A stretch of DNA of 64,000 nt from JALZOC01 sp035758845 (GCA_035758845.1 DASTVZ010000021.1:1-64000), one strand, 5' to 3'; shown: positions 42,190 to 49,904, counted from the first letter of the stretch. Numbers and translations: made by a program. The notes: generated by a model from the sequence alone, not told the origin.

Positions 42190-42819
42190 CTATTTCTTCA
42201 GCGGAGGCACGCCGCGGCCACGACCGGTCGGCGCCGGTGGTGGCGGTGGCGCCTCCGGGTTGTTGAACACCGCTTTGACCGAGAACTTGAAAATGTCCCC
42301 CGACTTCGGGTCCGACATGACCTGGCTGTCAACGATGTCGACCGGCTTTTTGAACCACGTACTGCCTTCCAGGCTTGCGACAAAATCGGAGAGGCCGGTC
42401 AGAGATGTGGTCATCCCGGCGAGCACGATGTTGTCCCCTTTCTGATTCATCTCGGTGAGCCAGAGCCGCTCGGGGACCGCCTTACTGATCTCGTCGAGGA
42501 TGTGGACGGGGCCGCTCTGGCCGCGGCGAAGTTGCTCGATGAGCGTCACGCGCTGCTGGAGCTGCGCTTTGCTCGCTTCGAACTTCTGCACCTGCGCGAG
42601 AACCGATCGCAGCTGCTGCATCTCCCGCTCCCCCTTCGCGAGTTCCTGGTCGACTCTCGTCGATGCGCGATGCAGCGACCAGAACCACCAGCCAACGAAG
42701 AGGGCCGTGCCAAGCAGAATCAGACTCGCGGCGATCGTCACCCGCTGCGCCGCAGGAATCACCACACCGGTACTGCGTTTTCGCTCACGATCGACGGCGA
42801 GGAGGTTGATGCGGATCAT
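42190..42819 (-). CDS. pilN: Type IV pilus assembly protein PilN
   Basis: 209 residues starting MIRINLLAVDRERKR, the PilN N-terminus (INLL motif) that binds PilM. A membrane helix (about 27-50) is followed by a coiled coil (about 52-100) and a periplasmic domain with RLWLTEMNQKGDNIVLAGMT. The C-terminus is Pro/Gly-rich. Its ATG overlaps the pilM stop by four bases (ATGA), showing coupled translation. Confidence 0.94.
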   Translation of the reverse strand: MIRINLLAVDRERKRSTGVVIPAAQRVTIAASLILLGTALFVGWWFWSLHRASTRVDQELAKGEREMQQLRSVLAQVQKFEASKAQLQQRVTLIEQLRRGQSGPVHILDEISKAVPERLWLTEMNQKGDNIVLAGMTTSLTGLSDFVASLEGSTWFKKPVDIVDSQVMSDPKSGDIFKFSVKAVFNNPEAPPPPPAPTGRGRGVPPLKK

Positions 42820-43874
42820 CGATCGCCCACCCGACGCAAGGCGAGGCCAACCGCAACCGCCGCCGTCGGCGCGATCTCGGCCGCTGATTCAATCTGGAAT
42901 TTCTTGGCGTCGAACCCGACACGCTTGAATGGATCGAGCCCTTCCACCGGGGCGTCGAAGCGATCGCTCAGTATCTCGGTGAAGCCTTCGGCCCGCGACG
43001 CCCCGCCGCTCAGCATGATTCGATCGATTCGGTCGGAGGAGGCGGTGGTCTTGAAGAAATCGAACGTCTTCTGAATCTCGAGCATCACGTTTTCGGTGAC
43101 GGCACGAAGGACCGGCTTCGCGTCCTCGTACGTGACGCCATCGACGGGCATCCCGCGCTTCAACTGGTCCGCCAGATCGAACGGCAGGTTGAGTTCTTTC
43201 TGGAGCGCCTCGGTGTAAGCGTTGCCGCCGATGGAGATGTCGCGCGTGAATACCGACTGGTCGCCGTTGAGGATATTGATGTTCGTGGCGCTGGCGCCGG
43301 CATTGAGGAGCGCGACGATGGCGCCCGGCTCGATGCCGTAGTTCACCTCGTACGCGTTCTGAAGCGCGAACGCGTCGACATCGACGACCACCGCCGACCG
43401 GCCGGCCTGCGCGATCACACCGGTGTAGTCGGCAATCTTTTCTTTCTTGGCGGCCACCAGCAGCACGTCCATGGTCGCCTTGCCGCCGTCCCCCCCTTTA
43501 TCGAGGATCTGATAATCGAGATTGACGTCCTGAATGTCGAACGGGATGTACTGCTCGGCCTCCCAATAGATCGACTCGGCGAGCTCCCCCTCGGACATCT
43601 GAGGAAGCGTGATCTTCTTGACGATCACGGCGTTGCCTGAGAGAGACGCCGCAACGTCCTTGGTCTTGATGGCGCCACTGGTGAACAGGCGCCGAATGGC
43701 GTCGGCGACTGCGCCGCCGTCAATGATGGCGCCGTCGACGATACTGTCGGGAGGGACAGCCTCGGAACCAAAGGCTGACACCTTGAAGGCTTTGCCAGCC
43801 GGCTTGAGTTCAACCGCTTTGACGGCGCTCGAACCGATATCCAGACCGACCAGAGATTTCGCTCTGCGAAACAC
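42816..43874 (-). CDS. pilM: Type IV pilus assembly protein PilM
   Basis: 352 residues, actin-like cytoplasmic ATPase fold: VGLDIGSSAVKAVELK (phosphate 1), DAFALQNAYEVNYG, ALLNAGASATNINIL (phosphate 2) and IMLSGGASRAEGF (adenosine). It anchors PilN on the cytoplasmic side. The start is a GTG at 43874; no strong ribosome site is seen. It is the first gene of the pilus operon, divergent from rplM across about 440 bases. The motor genes pilB/pilT/pilC and pilins are not in the window. Confidence 0.95.
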   Translation of the reverse strand: MFRRAKSLVGLDIGSSAVKAVELKPAGKAFKVSAFGSEAVPPDSIVDGAIIDGGAVADAIRRLFTSGAIKTKDVAASLSGNAVIVKKITLPQMSEGELAESIYWEAEQYIPFDIQDVNLDYQILDKGGDGGKATMDVLLVAAKKEKIADYTGVIAQAGRSAVVVDVDAFALQNAYEVNYGIEPGAIVALLNAGASATNINILNGDQSVFTRDISIGGNAYTEALQKELNLPFDLADQLKRGMPVDGVTYEDAKPVLRAVTENVMLEIQKTFDFFKTTASSDRIDRIMLSGGASRAEGFTEILSDRFDAPVEGLDPFKRVGFDAKKFQIESAAEIAPTAAVAVGLALRRVGDR

Positions 43875-44190
43875 CGGCTATGTCCAATCCTGTGATCGAC
43901 CCAACTGGTTATTGGAGAATCAGTTGCCGCTTTGAACCCGGGGGTGTGCCCCTTCGTTGAGGGTCACACGGATCCACGAATTCCAGCTCGTCTGGCTGAT
44001 TTATCGGCACTTGAGGCGGCAAGCGCGATGCCACGGCGTCGCAGGTGATCAATTTCGGCAGAAACGGGCAATTCTGATATCAGGGCGCCCTCGCGCGAGG
44101 CGTCAGCGTGCCGATTTTTGTATGTGAGTAACAGAAATGTAATGCAGAATCTGCACACGTTGGCGTCAACCAGACTACTGCCCCGCTACC
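43875..44190. other. Gene-free divergent region pilM-rplM
   Basis: About 315 bases without a credible gene; a 244-codon minus-strand frame (44080-44814) is antisense to rplM and rejected. It should hold the pilM promoter on the minus strand, but I cannot point to a convincing -35/-10 pair there. A palindrome CCTCGCGCGAGG occurs near 44085-44100. No RNA family recognised. Confidence 0.4.
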
Positions 44191-44219
44191 TTGACAACGA
44201 CGCCAAACGCCGGTATCCT
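44191..44219 (+). promoter_or_regulatory. Sigma-70-type promoter of rplM-rpsI
   Basis: TTGACA (44191-44196), a 17-base spacer, and TATCCT (44214-44219): a consensus -35 and a good -10. It is the best promoter in the window and fits a ribosomal-protein operon. Start is expected near 44226, leaving a leader of about 88 bases before rplM. Confidence 0.75.
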
Positions 44220-44241
44220 TTTGGTTTGCCGTCCTTCGAAC

Positions 44242-44256
44242 GAGGCTGACAGCCTC
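44242..44256 (+). promoter_or_regulatory. Small hairpin in the rplM leader
   Basis: GAGGCT-GAC-AGCCTC forms a perfect 6-bp stem in the ~88-base 5' leader of rplM-rpsI. r-protein operons are often feedback-controlled through leader structures (L13 in E. coli and Bacillota), but I cannot match this to a known L13 leader, so this is only a position of interest. Confidence 0.3.
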
Positions 44257-44313
44257 CATCTTGCTTCGGTGAGTCCGCCGGAGCCCCGGTGAAGGCCGCC
44301 GAAAGGGATCTGA

Positions 44314-44766
44314 ATGGGTTCGTTTGTCCCCACTGCCGGAAGTGTGCAGCGGCAGTGGCATGTTATCGACGCCGAGGAAATGGTGCTCGGCCGGGTGGCG
44401 ACCGAAGCAGCGCGACTCCTCCAGGGAAAGCACAAGGCGATCTATACCCCTCATCTCGACACCGGGGATCACGTCGTCATCGTGAACGCCGCCAAGGTGC
44501 GGCTGACGGGCCGGAAGGAAGAACAAAAGATCTACCGCTATCACAGCGGTTACGAGGGTGGTCTGCGCGAGGAGCGCGCCAAGGATGTTCGCCAGAAGAA
44601 TCCGGTCCGCCTCGTCGAGGAGGCCGTCCGCGGCATGTTGCCGAAAACCAAGCTCGGCGAAGCGATGTGGCGAAAGCTGAAGGTGTACGCGGCTGGCGAT
44701 CATCCGCACGCGGCGCAGAAACCTACGGCGGTGAAGGTCAAGACAAACAAGCGCGAGGGCGTATAG
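44314..44766 (+). CDS. rplM: 50S ribosomal protein L13
   Basis: 150 residues: RQWHVIDAEEMVLGRVATEA, LLQGKHKAIYTPHLDTGDHV, VNAAKVRLTGRKEEQK, YRYHSGYEGGLR and VRGMLPKTKLGEAMWRKLKV, all L13 signatures. Early-assembly 23S-binding protein. The ATG at 44314 has an AAAGGG ribosome site. rpsI follows after two bases in the universally conserved L13-S9 pair. Confidence 0.97.
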   Translation: MGSFVPTAGSVQRQWHVIDAEEMVLGRVATEAARLLQGKHKAIYTPHLDTGDHVVIVNAAKVRLTGRKEEQKIYRYHSGYEGGLREERAKDVRQKNPVRLVEEAVRGMLPKTKLGEAMWRKLKVYAAGDHPHAAQKPTAVKVKTNKREGV

Positions 44767-44768
44767 AC

Positions 44769-45161
44769 GTGGCAGGGATTCAGTATTACGGCACTGGCCG
44801 ACGCAAGACTTCAACCGCGCGCGTGTTCCTCCGGCCAGGTTCCGGTGGAATGGTGGTCAACAGGAAACCGATCGAACAGGCCTTTCCGACCGAAGCGCTC
44901 CGCACCCAGATCAAGCAACCGTTGGCGGTGACCGAAACGGCCGATAAGTTCGATGTGCTCGCCACGATTAGCGGCGGCGGCATCGCCGGCCAGGCCGGTG
45001 CGCTGCGCCTGGGTATCGCGCGGGCGCTTGTCGAATACAACGTCGAGCTGCGGCAGCGGCTCAAGAAGTCTGGCTTTTTGACCCGCGATGCGCGGATCAA
45101 AGAGCGGAAAAAGTACGGACAAAAGGGAGCGCGTAAACGCTTCCAGTTCAGTAAGCGTTAG
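44769..45161 (+). CDS. rpsI: 30S ribosomal protein S9
   Basis: 130 residues from the GTG at 44769: YYGTGRRKTSTARVFLRPGS, NRKPIEQAFP, TISGGGIAGQAGALRLGIAR, then the basic tail DARIKERKKYGQKGARKRFQ ending in FSKR. The tail inserts near the P site of the ribosome, and the invariant final Lys-Arg is present. The frame is open further upstream inside rplM, so the GTG is chosen by homology. Confidence 0.97.
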   Translation: MAGIQYYGTGRRKTSTARVFLRPGSGGMVVNRKPIEQAFPTEALRTQIKQPLAVTETADKFDVLATISGGGIAGQAGALRLGIARALVEYNVELRQRLKKSGFLTRDARIKERKKYGQKGARKRFQFSKR

Positions 45162-45172
45162 TTCTTGCAGCA

Positions 45173-45232
45173 TCAGCCGTCAGCCGTCAGCCGTGAGAGC
45201 TGGGCTGAACGCTGGTAGCTGACAGCTGAAGG
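45173..45232. repeat. Short inverted repeat built on CAGCCGT/AGCTGACAG
   Basis: Three units CAGCCGT (CATCAGCCGTCAGCCGTCAG) are followed after a spacer by GGCTGAACG, AGCTGACAGCTGA, their partial complements, allowing a stem across about 60 bases between rpsI and rpsB. Likely a transcript-end or processing hairpin; another member of the word-repeat class. Confidence 0.55.
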
Positions 45233-45249
45233 TTCTTTATGGAGGCAAT

Positions 45250-46047
45250 TTGACCGGCATCGCGTTGAAGGATCTGCTCGAAGCGGGGGTGCACTTCGGA
45301 CACCAGACGAAGCGCTGGAACCCGAAGATGAAGCCATTCATCTTTGGCGAGCGAAACGGAATCTACATCATCGACCTCGCAAAGACCGCAAAGCTGTTCC
45401 GCGATGCCGAGCAGTTCGTCTCGAACCTGGCGGCGGATGGACGGACGGTACTTTTCGTTGGAACGAAGCGCCAGGCGCAGGATGCCATTGCCGAGGAGGC
45501 GGCGCGAAGCCAGATGTTCTTCGTCAACCAGCGCTGGCTCGGCGGGCTGCTGACCAACTTCTCCACTATCCAGCGTAGCCTCGCGCGACTCCGTGATCTT
45601 GAAGCGATGGAGACCGACGGCCGGTACGAATCGCTTTCGAAGAAGGAGATCGCGCAGCTCGAGAAAGAGAAGCGGAAGCTTCAGAAGAACCTCGAGGGCA
45701 TCCGGCACATGGCGCGGCTGCCCGACGCGCTCTTCGTCGTGGACACGCGGAAGGAAAAGATTGCCGTTGACGAGGCGCGCAAGCTGAAGATCCCGGTCAT
45801 CGGCGTCGTCGACACCAATTGTGATCCGGACGAAGTCGACTACGTGATCCCAGGCAACGACGATGCGCTGCGCGCGATTCGGCTGTTCGCCTCTCGCATT
45901 GCTGACGCGATCGTCGCCGGCAGGAGCATTCGTGAGTCTGCTCAGGCTGACGAAGGCGGCGACGGCGAAGGCGACGACCGTGCCCGGCGCGGCCGCGGCA
46001 ACCGTCTGACTCGCCCTGAGCAGGCGACGTCCCCGGCGTCGGTGTAA
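45250..46047 (+). CDS. rpsB: 30S ribosomal protein S2
   Basis: 265 residues: LLEAGVHFGHQTKRWNPKMK, FIFGERNGIYIIDLAKT, VGTKRQAQDAIAEEA, FFVNQRWLGGLLTNFSTI, RLPDALFVVDTRKEKIAVDE and IPVIGVVDTNCDPDEVDYVI, all conserved in S2. The C-terminal 30 residues form a lineage-typical acidic then Arg/Gly-rich tail. The start is a TTG at 45250 with GGAGG four bases before it. tsf follows beyond a hairpin, the usual rpsB-tsf order. Confidence 0.97.
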   Translation: MTGIALKDLLEAGVHFGHQTKRWNPKMKPFIFGERNGIYIIDLAKTAKLFRDAEQFVSNLAADGRTVLFVGTKRQAQDAIAEEAARSQMFFVNQRWLGGLLTNFSTIQRSLARLRDLEAMETDGRYESLSKKEIAQLEKEKRKLQKNLEGIRHMARLPDALFVVDTRKEKIAVDEARKLKIPVIGVVDTNCDPDEVDYVIPGNDDALRAIRLFASRIADAIVAGRSIRESAQADEGGDGEGDDRARRGRGNRLTRPEQATSPASV

Positions 46048-46070
46048 GAAACCCGTCTCGGTTTTTTTTG

Positions 46071-46100
46071 CGCCGGCCCGCTTTGAGGCCGGCGTTGTTA
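46071..46100 (+). terminator. Intercistronic hairpin between rpsB and tsf
   Basis: CGCCGGCC (46071-46078), loop CGCTTTGA, GGCCGGCG (46087-46094): a perfect 8-bp GC stem followed by TTGTTATG. The T-run is weak, so it may attenuate rather than stop transcription, lowering tsf relative to rpsB; an upstream run of eight T (46062-46069) precedes it. Confidence 0.6.
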
Positions 46101-46135
46101 TGTACGGTTTCAGTTCTACATTCGGAGAGTGAGCC

Positions 46136-46756
46136 ATGACGGAGACTCAGCAAATGCCAGAGATTAACGCCGCCCTCGTGAAGAAGCTCCGCGACGCCAC
46201 AGGCGCCGGGATGATGGAATGCAAGGCCGCCCTGACCGAAGCGAAAGGCGATCTCGAAGCGGCCACGACAATTCTCCGCAAGCGGGGTCTTGCGCAGGCG
46301 ACCAAGAAGGCGGGACGTTCCACCAACGAAGGGCTGATCGGCAGCTACATTCATATGGGCGGCAAGATCGGCGTGCTGGTGGAAGTGAACTGCGAATCTG
46401 ATTTCGTCGCGCGCACTGACGACTTCCAGGCGCTGGCGCGAGAGATCGCCATGCACATCGCGGCCGCGAGCCCGCAGTACGTGCGTCGCGAGGAAGTCCC
46501 GGCGGGCGTGCTCGATAGCGAGCGCGGGATCTATCGCGGGCAGATGGAAGGACAAAACAAGCCCGCCGCGGTGATCGACAAGATCGTCGAAGGTAAACTG
46601 AGTAGCTTCTTCGAGCAGGTGTGCCTGCTCGATCAGCCCTCTATTCGTGATCCGAAGATGACGATTGGCCAGGTCGTGCAAGCGGCAATCGCGAAGCTCG
46701 GGGAGAACATCTCGATTGCGCGGTTCGTGCGATTCAAGCTTGGGGAAAGCGCGTAA
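46136..46756 (+). CDS. tsf: Elongation factor Ts
   Basis: 206 residues, short EF-Ts form. N-terminal UBA-like domain with LVKKLRDATGAGMMECKAAL, then EGLIGSYIHMGGKIGVLVEV, NCESDFVARTDDFQALA, MHIAAASPQYV and the C-terminal ISIARFVRFKLGE. It recharges EF-Tu with GTP. Shorter than E. coli (283), as in many phyla lacking the extended core subdomain. The ATG at 46136 could be replaced by the ATG at 46154 (MPEINAAL). Confidence 0.96.
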   Translation: MTETQQMPEINAALVKKLRDATGAGMMECKAALTEAKGDLEAATTILRKRGLAQATKKAGRSTNEGLIGSYIHMGGKIGVLVEVNCESDFVARTDDFQALAREIAMHIAAASPQYVRREEVPAGVLDSERGIYRGQMEGQNKPAAVIDKIVEGKLSSFFEQVCLLDQPSIRDPKMTIGQVVQAAIAKLGENISIARFVRFKLGESA

Positions 46757-46758
46757 TA

Positions 46759-46946
46759 CTTGTCGGTTTTTGGTTTTCGGTTTTTAGTTTTGCGTTTTGG
46801 GTTTTGGGTTTTGGTTCGGTGTTTGTGGTTGTCGGTTGTTCGTAATTCGGTTCCGACGACGCAGACAACCAAGAACCAAGAACCGCGGAACCAGAACTGA
46901 GAAGCAAAAACTGAGAACCAAAGACCAGAAACCAAAAACCGACAAG
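46759..46946. repeat. 188-base intergenic inverted repeat built on GGTTTTTG
   Basis: The outer tips are perfectly complementary over 18 bases: CTTGTCGGTTTTTGGTTT (46759-46776) and AAACCAAAAACCGACAAG (46929-46946). Inwards, GTTTTGGGTTTTGG-type iterations face CCAAGAACC/ACCAGAAACC iterations with scattered mismatches, around a GC-richer centre. It starts two bases after the tsf stop and ends shortly before the pyrH promoter, so it may separate the tsf and pyrH transcripts. Confidence 0.85.
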
Positions 46947-46965
46947 AAATGCAACCCGTTCCCAT

Positions 46966-46974
46966 TGCTATAAT
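46966..46974 (+). promoter_or_regulatory. Extended -10 promoter of pyrH
   Basis: TGCTATAAT: a perfect TATAAT with the TGn extension, ending ten bases before the pyrH ATG. A transcript starting 6-8 bases downstream would have only about 1-3 bases before the ATG. No Shine-Dalgarno sequence lies between them. Confidence 0.6.
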
Positions 46975-46983
46975 CGGCGGAAT

Positions 46984-47697
46984 ATGTCTCCCGCCTACCG
47001 CCGTGTCCTGCTGAAGCTCTCCGGCGAGGCCCTGATGGGCGAACAGCAGTTCGGGATTGATCCCAATGTCACGACGCAGATCGCCAAGGACATTTTCGAA
47101 ATCCAGCAGCTGGGCGTGCAGACCGGGATCGTGATTGGCGGGGGAAATCTCTTTCGCGGATTGGCCGCAAGCGCGCGCGGAATGGATCGGGCGACGGCCG
47201 ACTACATGGGCATGCTCGCGACGGTGATCAACGCGCTGGCGCTGCAGGACGCGCTCGAGCATGCCGGCGTCAACACCCGTGTCGCAACCGCGATTGAGAT
47301 GCGAGCCGTCGCCGAACCATTCATCCGCCGGCGCGCCGTCCGCCACATGGAAAAGGGGCGCGTCGTCGTGTTTGCAGCCGGCACCGGCAATCCCTACTTC
47401 ACCACGGATACCGCGGCGGCTCTTCGCGCGATGGAGATGAAAGCCGACGTCATTCTGAAGGGAACAAAAGTCGACGGCATCTATACTGCCGACCCGATGC
47501 TCGATCCCAACGCGACGAAGTTCAGCGAAATTTCCTATCTCAAGGTGCTCGAGCGCGGCCTGAAGGTCATGGATGCGACGGCGATCTCTCTCTGCATGGA
47601 TAACAAGTTGCCGATTGTCGTGTTCAATCTTCGAACCGCTGGAAACCTTCGCCGCGTGATTGCCGGCGAACCGGTCGGAACCACCGTCACGGCATAG
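46984..47697 (+). CDS. pyrH: UMP kinase
   Basis: Phosphorylates UMP to UDP. 237 residues of the amino-acid-kinase fold: RRVLLKLSGEALMG, GIVIGGGNLFRG, DYMGMLATVINALALQDALE, AGTGNPYFTTDTAAALRA, GTKVDGIYTADPM. Hexameric and usually regulated by GTP/UTP. The gene is the first of pyrH-frr and has its own extended -10 very close to the ATG; in many bacteria it is simply part of rpsB-tsf-pyrH-frr. Confidence 0.97.
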   Translation: MSPAYRRVLLKLSGEALMGEQQFGIDPNVTTQIAKDIFEIQQLGVQTGIVIGGGNLFRGLAASARGMDRATADYMGMLATVINALALQDALEHAGVNTRVATAIEMRAVAEPFIRRRAVRHMEKGRVVVFAAGTGNPYFTTDTAAALRAMEMKADVILKGTKVDGIYTADPMLDPNATKFSEISYLKVLERGLKVMDATAISLCMDNKLPIVVFNLRTAGNLRRVIAGEPVGTTVTA

Positions 47698-47707
47698 AGG
47701 GACTGTT

Positions 47708-48277
47708 ATGGACGTGAAGGATCTGAAAGGCCTTTTCGCAGAAGCCAAAAAGCGGATGGACGCGCAGATCGAGCATGTGAAGCGCGAACTTGGCGGCGTC
47801 CGTACGGGACGTGCGTCGGTGACGATTCTCGATAGTGTTCACGTCGAGGCCTACGGCTCGTCGATGCCGTTGAATCAGGTCGCTTCGCTCTCGATTCCAG
47901 AGCCGACCCTCATCGTCGCCCAGCCGTTCGACCCGTCGCTCATGGGCGCGGTGGAGAAAGCTATTCGATCCTCAAACCTTGGGTTGAATCCCACCAACGA
48001 CGGAAAGGTCGTCCGCATCCCGATTCCGACATTGACCGACGAGCGCCGGAAGGAACTCTCAAAACTCGTGCACAAGCACGCCGAAGACGGCCGCAATGGC
48101 GTGCGCCAGGTCCGCCGCGACGCCAATGATCGGTTGAAGAAACTGCTCAAGGATCACAGCATCTCCGAGGACGATGAACGGCGAGGACTTGACGAGGTCC
48201 AGAAGATGACCGATCAGCACATCGCCGTCATCGACGATCTGCAGAAGAAGAAAGACGGGGAACTGTTAAACCGGTGA
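47708..48277 (+). CDS. frr: Ribosome recycling factor
   Basis: 189 residues: KRMDAQIEHVKRELGGVRTG, RASVTILDSVHVEAYGS, PLNQVASLSIPEP, IRSSNLGLNPTNDGKVVRIP, LTDERRKELSKLVHKHAEDG and NVRRDAN-like QVRRDAND. With EF-G it splits post-termination ribosomes. The ATG at 47708 lies ten bases after pyrH. The TTGATTG hairpin starts six bases after its stop. Confidence 0.97.
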   Translation: MDVKDLKGLFAEAKKRMDAQIEHVKRELGGVRTGRASVTILDSVHVEAYGSSMPLNQVASLSIPEPTLIVAQPFDPSLMGAVEKAIRSSNLGLNPTNDGKVVRIPIPTLTDERRKELSKLVHKHAEDGRNGVRQVRRDANDRLKKLLKDHSISEDDERRGLDEVQKMTDQHIAVIDDLQKKKDGELLNR

Positions 48278-48282
48278 TATTG

Positions 48283-48440
48283 GATTGTTGATTGTGGATT
48301 GCAGATTCGAGGGATTGTTGATTTGTGATTGAGATTTGGGAATGTTGATTGCGGCAGCTGCCTCAATCCGCAACCCGGCACTCTCAATCTCACATCGACA
48401 CGCTCCAAAATCTGCAATCGGCAATCGGCAATCAACAATG
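48283..48440. repeat. Long intergenic hairpin built on TTGATTGC/GGATTGT
   Basis: The left half (48283-48358) iterates GGATTGTTGATTGTGGATTG, and the right half (48359-48438) iterates CAATCGGCAATCGGCAATCA, its complement. The apex is the palindrome GGCAGCTGCC at 48353-48362. Pairing is imperfect but spans about 75 bases per arm. It lies between frr and thrC and reaches to within about ten bases of the thrC start. Confidence 0.8.
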
Positions 48441-48447
48441 CTGCTCC

Positions 48448-49614
48448 GTGTCATTTTTCTCTCATCTCGAATGCAGCGTCCCCTGTGGCGCTGGCCCGCT
48501 CGATCCCCGCCGCGAGCATCATCTCTGTCAATGCGGCGCGCCATTGCTCGTCCGCTACGATCTCGATCGTGCGCGTCGCTGGACGCGCGACACGCTCGCG
48601 GGACGCGCAGCCAACATGTGGCGCTACCGGGAACTGATGCCGCTCTTCGACGGCGAGGAGCCGCTGACACTTGGCGAAGGGTGGACGCCGCTTATTCACG
48701 CGTCGCGTCTCGGCGCGGATCTTGGGCTCGAGCGTTTGTTCGTCAAAGACGAATCCCTCAACCCCACGAATTCATTCAAGGCGCGGGGACTCTCGGCCGC
48801 AGTGACCCGTGCGAAATACCTCGGGGCGACGATTCTCTCGGTGCCGTCTGCCGGCAACGCCGCCAATGCGATGGCTGCGTACGCGGCGGCCGCGGGAATC
48901 GAGGCGAAGGTCTTCATGCCGCGGGACGTCAAGCGGCCGTTCGTCCAGGAATGCGAGTTGTACGGCGCGGAAGTGAATCTGGTCGATGGCTTGATCACCG
49001 ACGCCGGCAGAATCGCCGCCGAGCGTGGAAAACCCCTGGGGTGGTACGACGTCTCAACGTTGAAGGAGCCGTACCGCATCGAAGGAAAAAAGACGATGGC
49101 GTACGAGCTGGGGGAACAGCTCGGATGGAATTTCCCCGACTGGATCGTTTATCCGACCGGCGGCGGCACCGGAATGGTCGGCATGTGGAAAGCCTTTGAC
49201 GAGATGGAACGGCTCGGATGGAAACCGATCGGGAGTCGTCCCAAAATGGTTTCGGTTCAGGCCGAGCACTGCGCGCCGATCGTGCGCGCGTTCGAGCAGG
49301 GAGACGAGCGGTCCGAAATGTGGGTGAACGCGAAAACGATCGCCGACGGGCTACGTGTGCCGAAGGCGGTGGGCGACTTTCTCGTATTGCGGGCGGTGCG
49401 CGAAAGCGGTGGCACTGCGATCGCGGTTTCAGATCCGGACATGGTCTCGGGGATGCGCGCGCTTGGACGTCGCGAAGGGATTAGCGCTGCGCCCGAAGGT
49501 GGCGCCGCTCTTCACGCCGTCAGAGTGCTGATCACGGAAGGACGCATCAAGCCCACGGATACGATCGTCGTGTTCAATACGGGCGGCGCGTTGAAGTATC
49601 TCGACGTGCTATGA
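48448..49614 (+). CDS. thrC: Threonine synthase
   Basis: PLP enzyme converting O-phosphohomoserine to threonine. 388 residues from the GTG at 48448 (MSFFSHLECS). An N-terminal zinc-finger-like segment has Cys pairs in LECSVPCGA and LCQCGAPL; LGEGWTPLI, VKDESLNPTNSFKARGL (PLP-binding Lys in SFKARG), SAGNAANAMAAYAA and PTGGGTGMVGMWKAF follow. The frame is open further upstream through repeat DNA, which is not conserved. Single gene; the hairpin lies directly before it. Confidence 0.93.
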   Translation: MSFFSHLECSVPCGAGPLDPRREHHLCQCGAPLLVRYDLDRARRWTRDTLAGRAANMWRYRELMPLFDGEEPLTLGEGWTPLIHASRLGADLGLERLFVKDESLNPTNSFKARGLSAAVTRAKYLGATILSVPSAGNAANAMAAYAAAAGIEAKVFMPRDVKRPFVQECELYGAEVNLVDGLITDAGRIAAERGKPLGWYDVSTLKEPYRIEGKKTMAYELGEQLGWNFPDWIVYPTGGGTGMVGMWKAFDEMERLGWKPIGSRPKMVSVQAEHCAPIVRAFEQGDERSEMWVNAKTIADGLRVPKAVGDFLVLRAVRESGGTAIAVSDPDMVSGMRALGRREGISAAPEGGAALHAVRVLITEGRIKPTDTIVVFNTGGALKYLDVL

Positions 49615-49627
49615 GATTCCGCCGACA

Positions 49628-49636
49628 TGGTAGAAT
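49628..49636 (+). promoter_or_regulatory. Possible extended -10 promoter of the tRNA-Ala gene
   Basis: TGGTAGAAT gives a TGn-extended -10 (TAGAAT, 49631-49636) about 65 bases upstream of the tRNA; no good -35 seen. It lies just after the thrC stop. Confidence 0.4.
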
Positions 49637-49700
49637 TGAGATTCGTGTCCAGTCGCAAGGTCTTCGCCAAGCGGTTGCGTGCGAAACCATCATCAAATCA

Positions 49701-49776
49701 GGGCGCGTAGCTCAGCTGGGAGAGCGCTGCGTTCGCAATGCAGAGGTCGCGAGTTCGATCCTCGCCGTGTCCACCA
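49701..49776 (+). tRNA. tRNA-Ala(CGC), CCA encoded
   Basis: 76 bases fold into a standard cloverleaf: acceptor GGGCGCG/CGTGTCC with two G-U pairs, D arm GCTC/GAGC, anticodon arm CTGCG/TGCAG with loop TTCGCAA (anticodon CGC, reading GCG), variable loop AGGTC, T arm GCGAG/CTCGC with TTCGATC, and a genomically encoded CCA. The D loop has AGCTGGGA. Confidence 0.96.
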
Positions 49777-49904
49777 ATTTCCCTCACGCTTGACAACGAT
49801 GCGTGAGCTACGGTTGGCAAGCCAAGCGAAGGTTTGTCCGCCGCACTGTGAAGCAGCGAAGGCGGACTACTAATACGCTTCACCTCGCCGAGTAGCCCCG
49901 GCTC

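Noticed and set aside
44080..44814. A 244-codon minus-strand frame over rplM
   Set aside because: Antisense to the conserved L13 gene, with no recognisable product.
45187..46681. Two long minus-strand frames over rpsB and tsf
   Set aside because: Fully antisense to conserved translation genes; sequence is low in complexity and lacks motifs.
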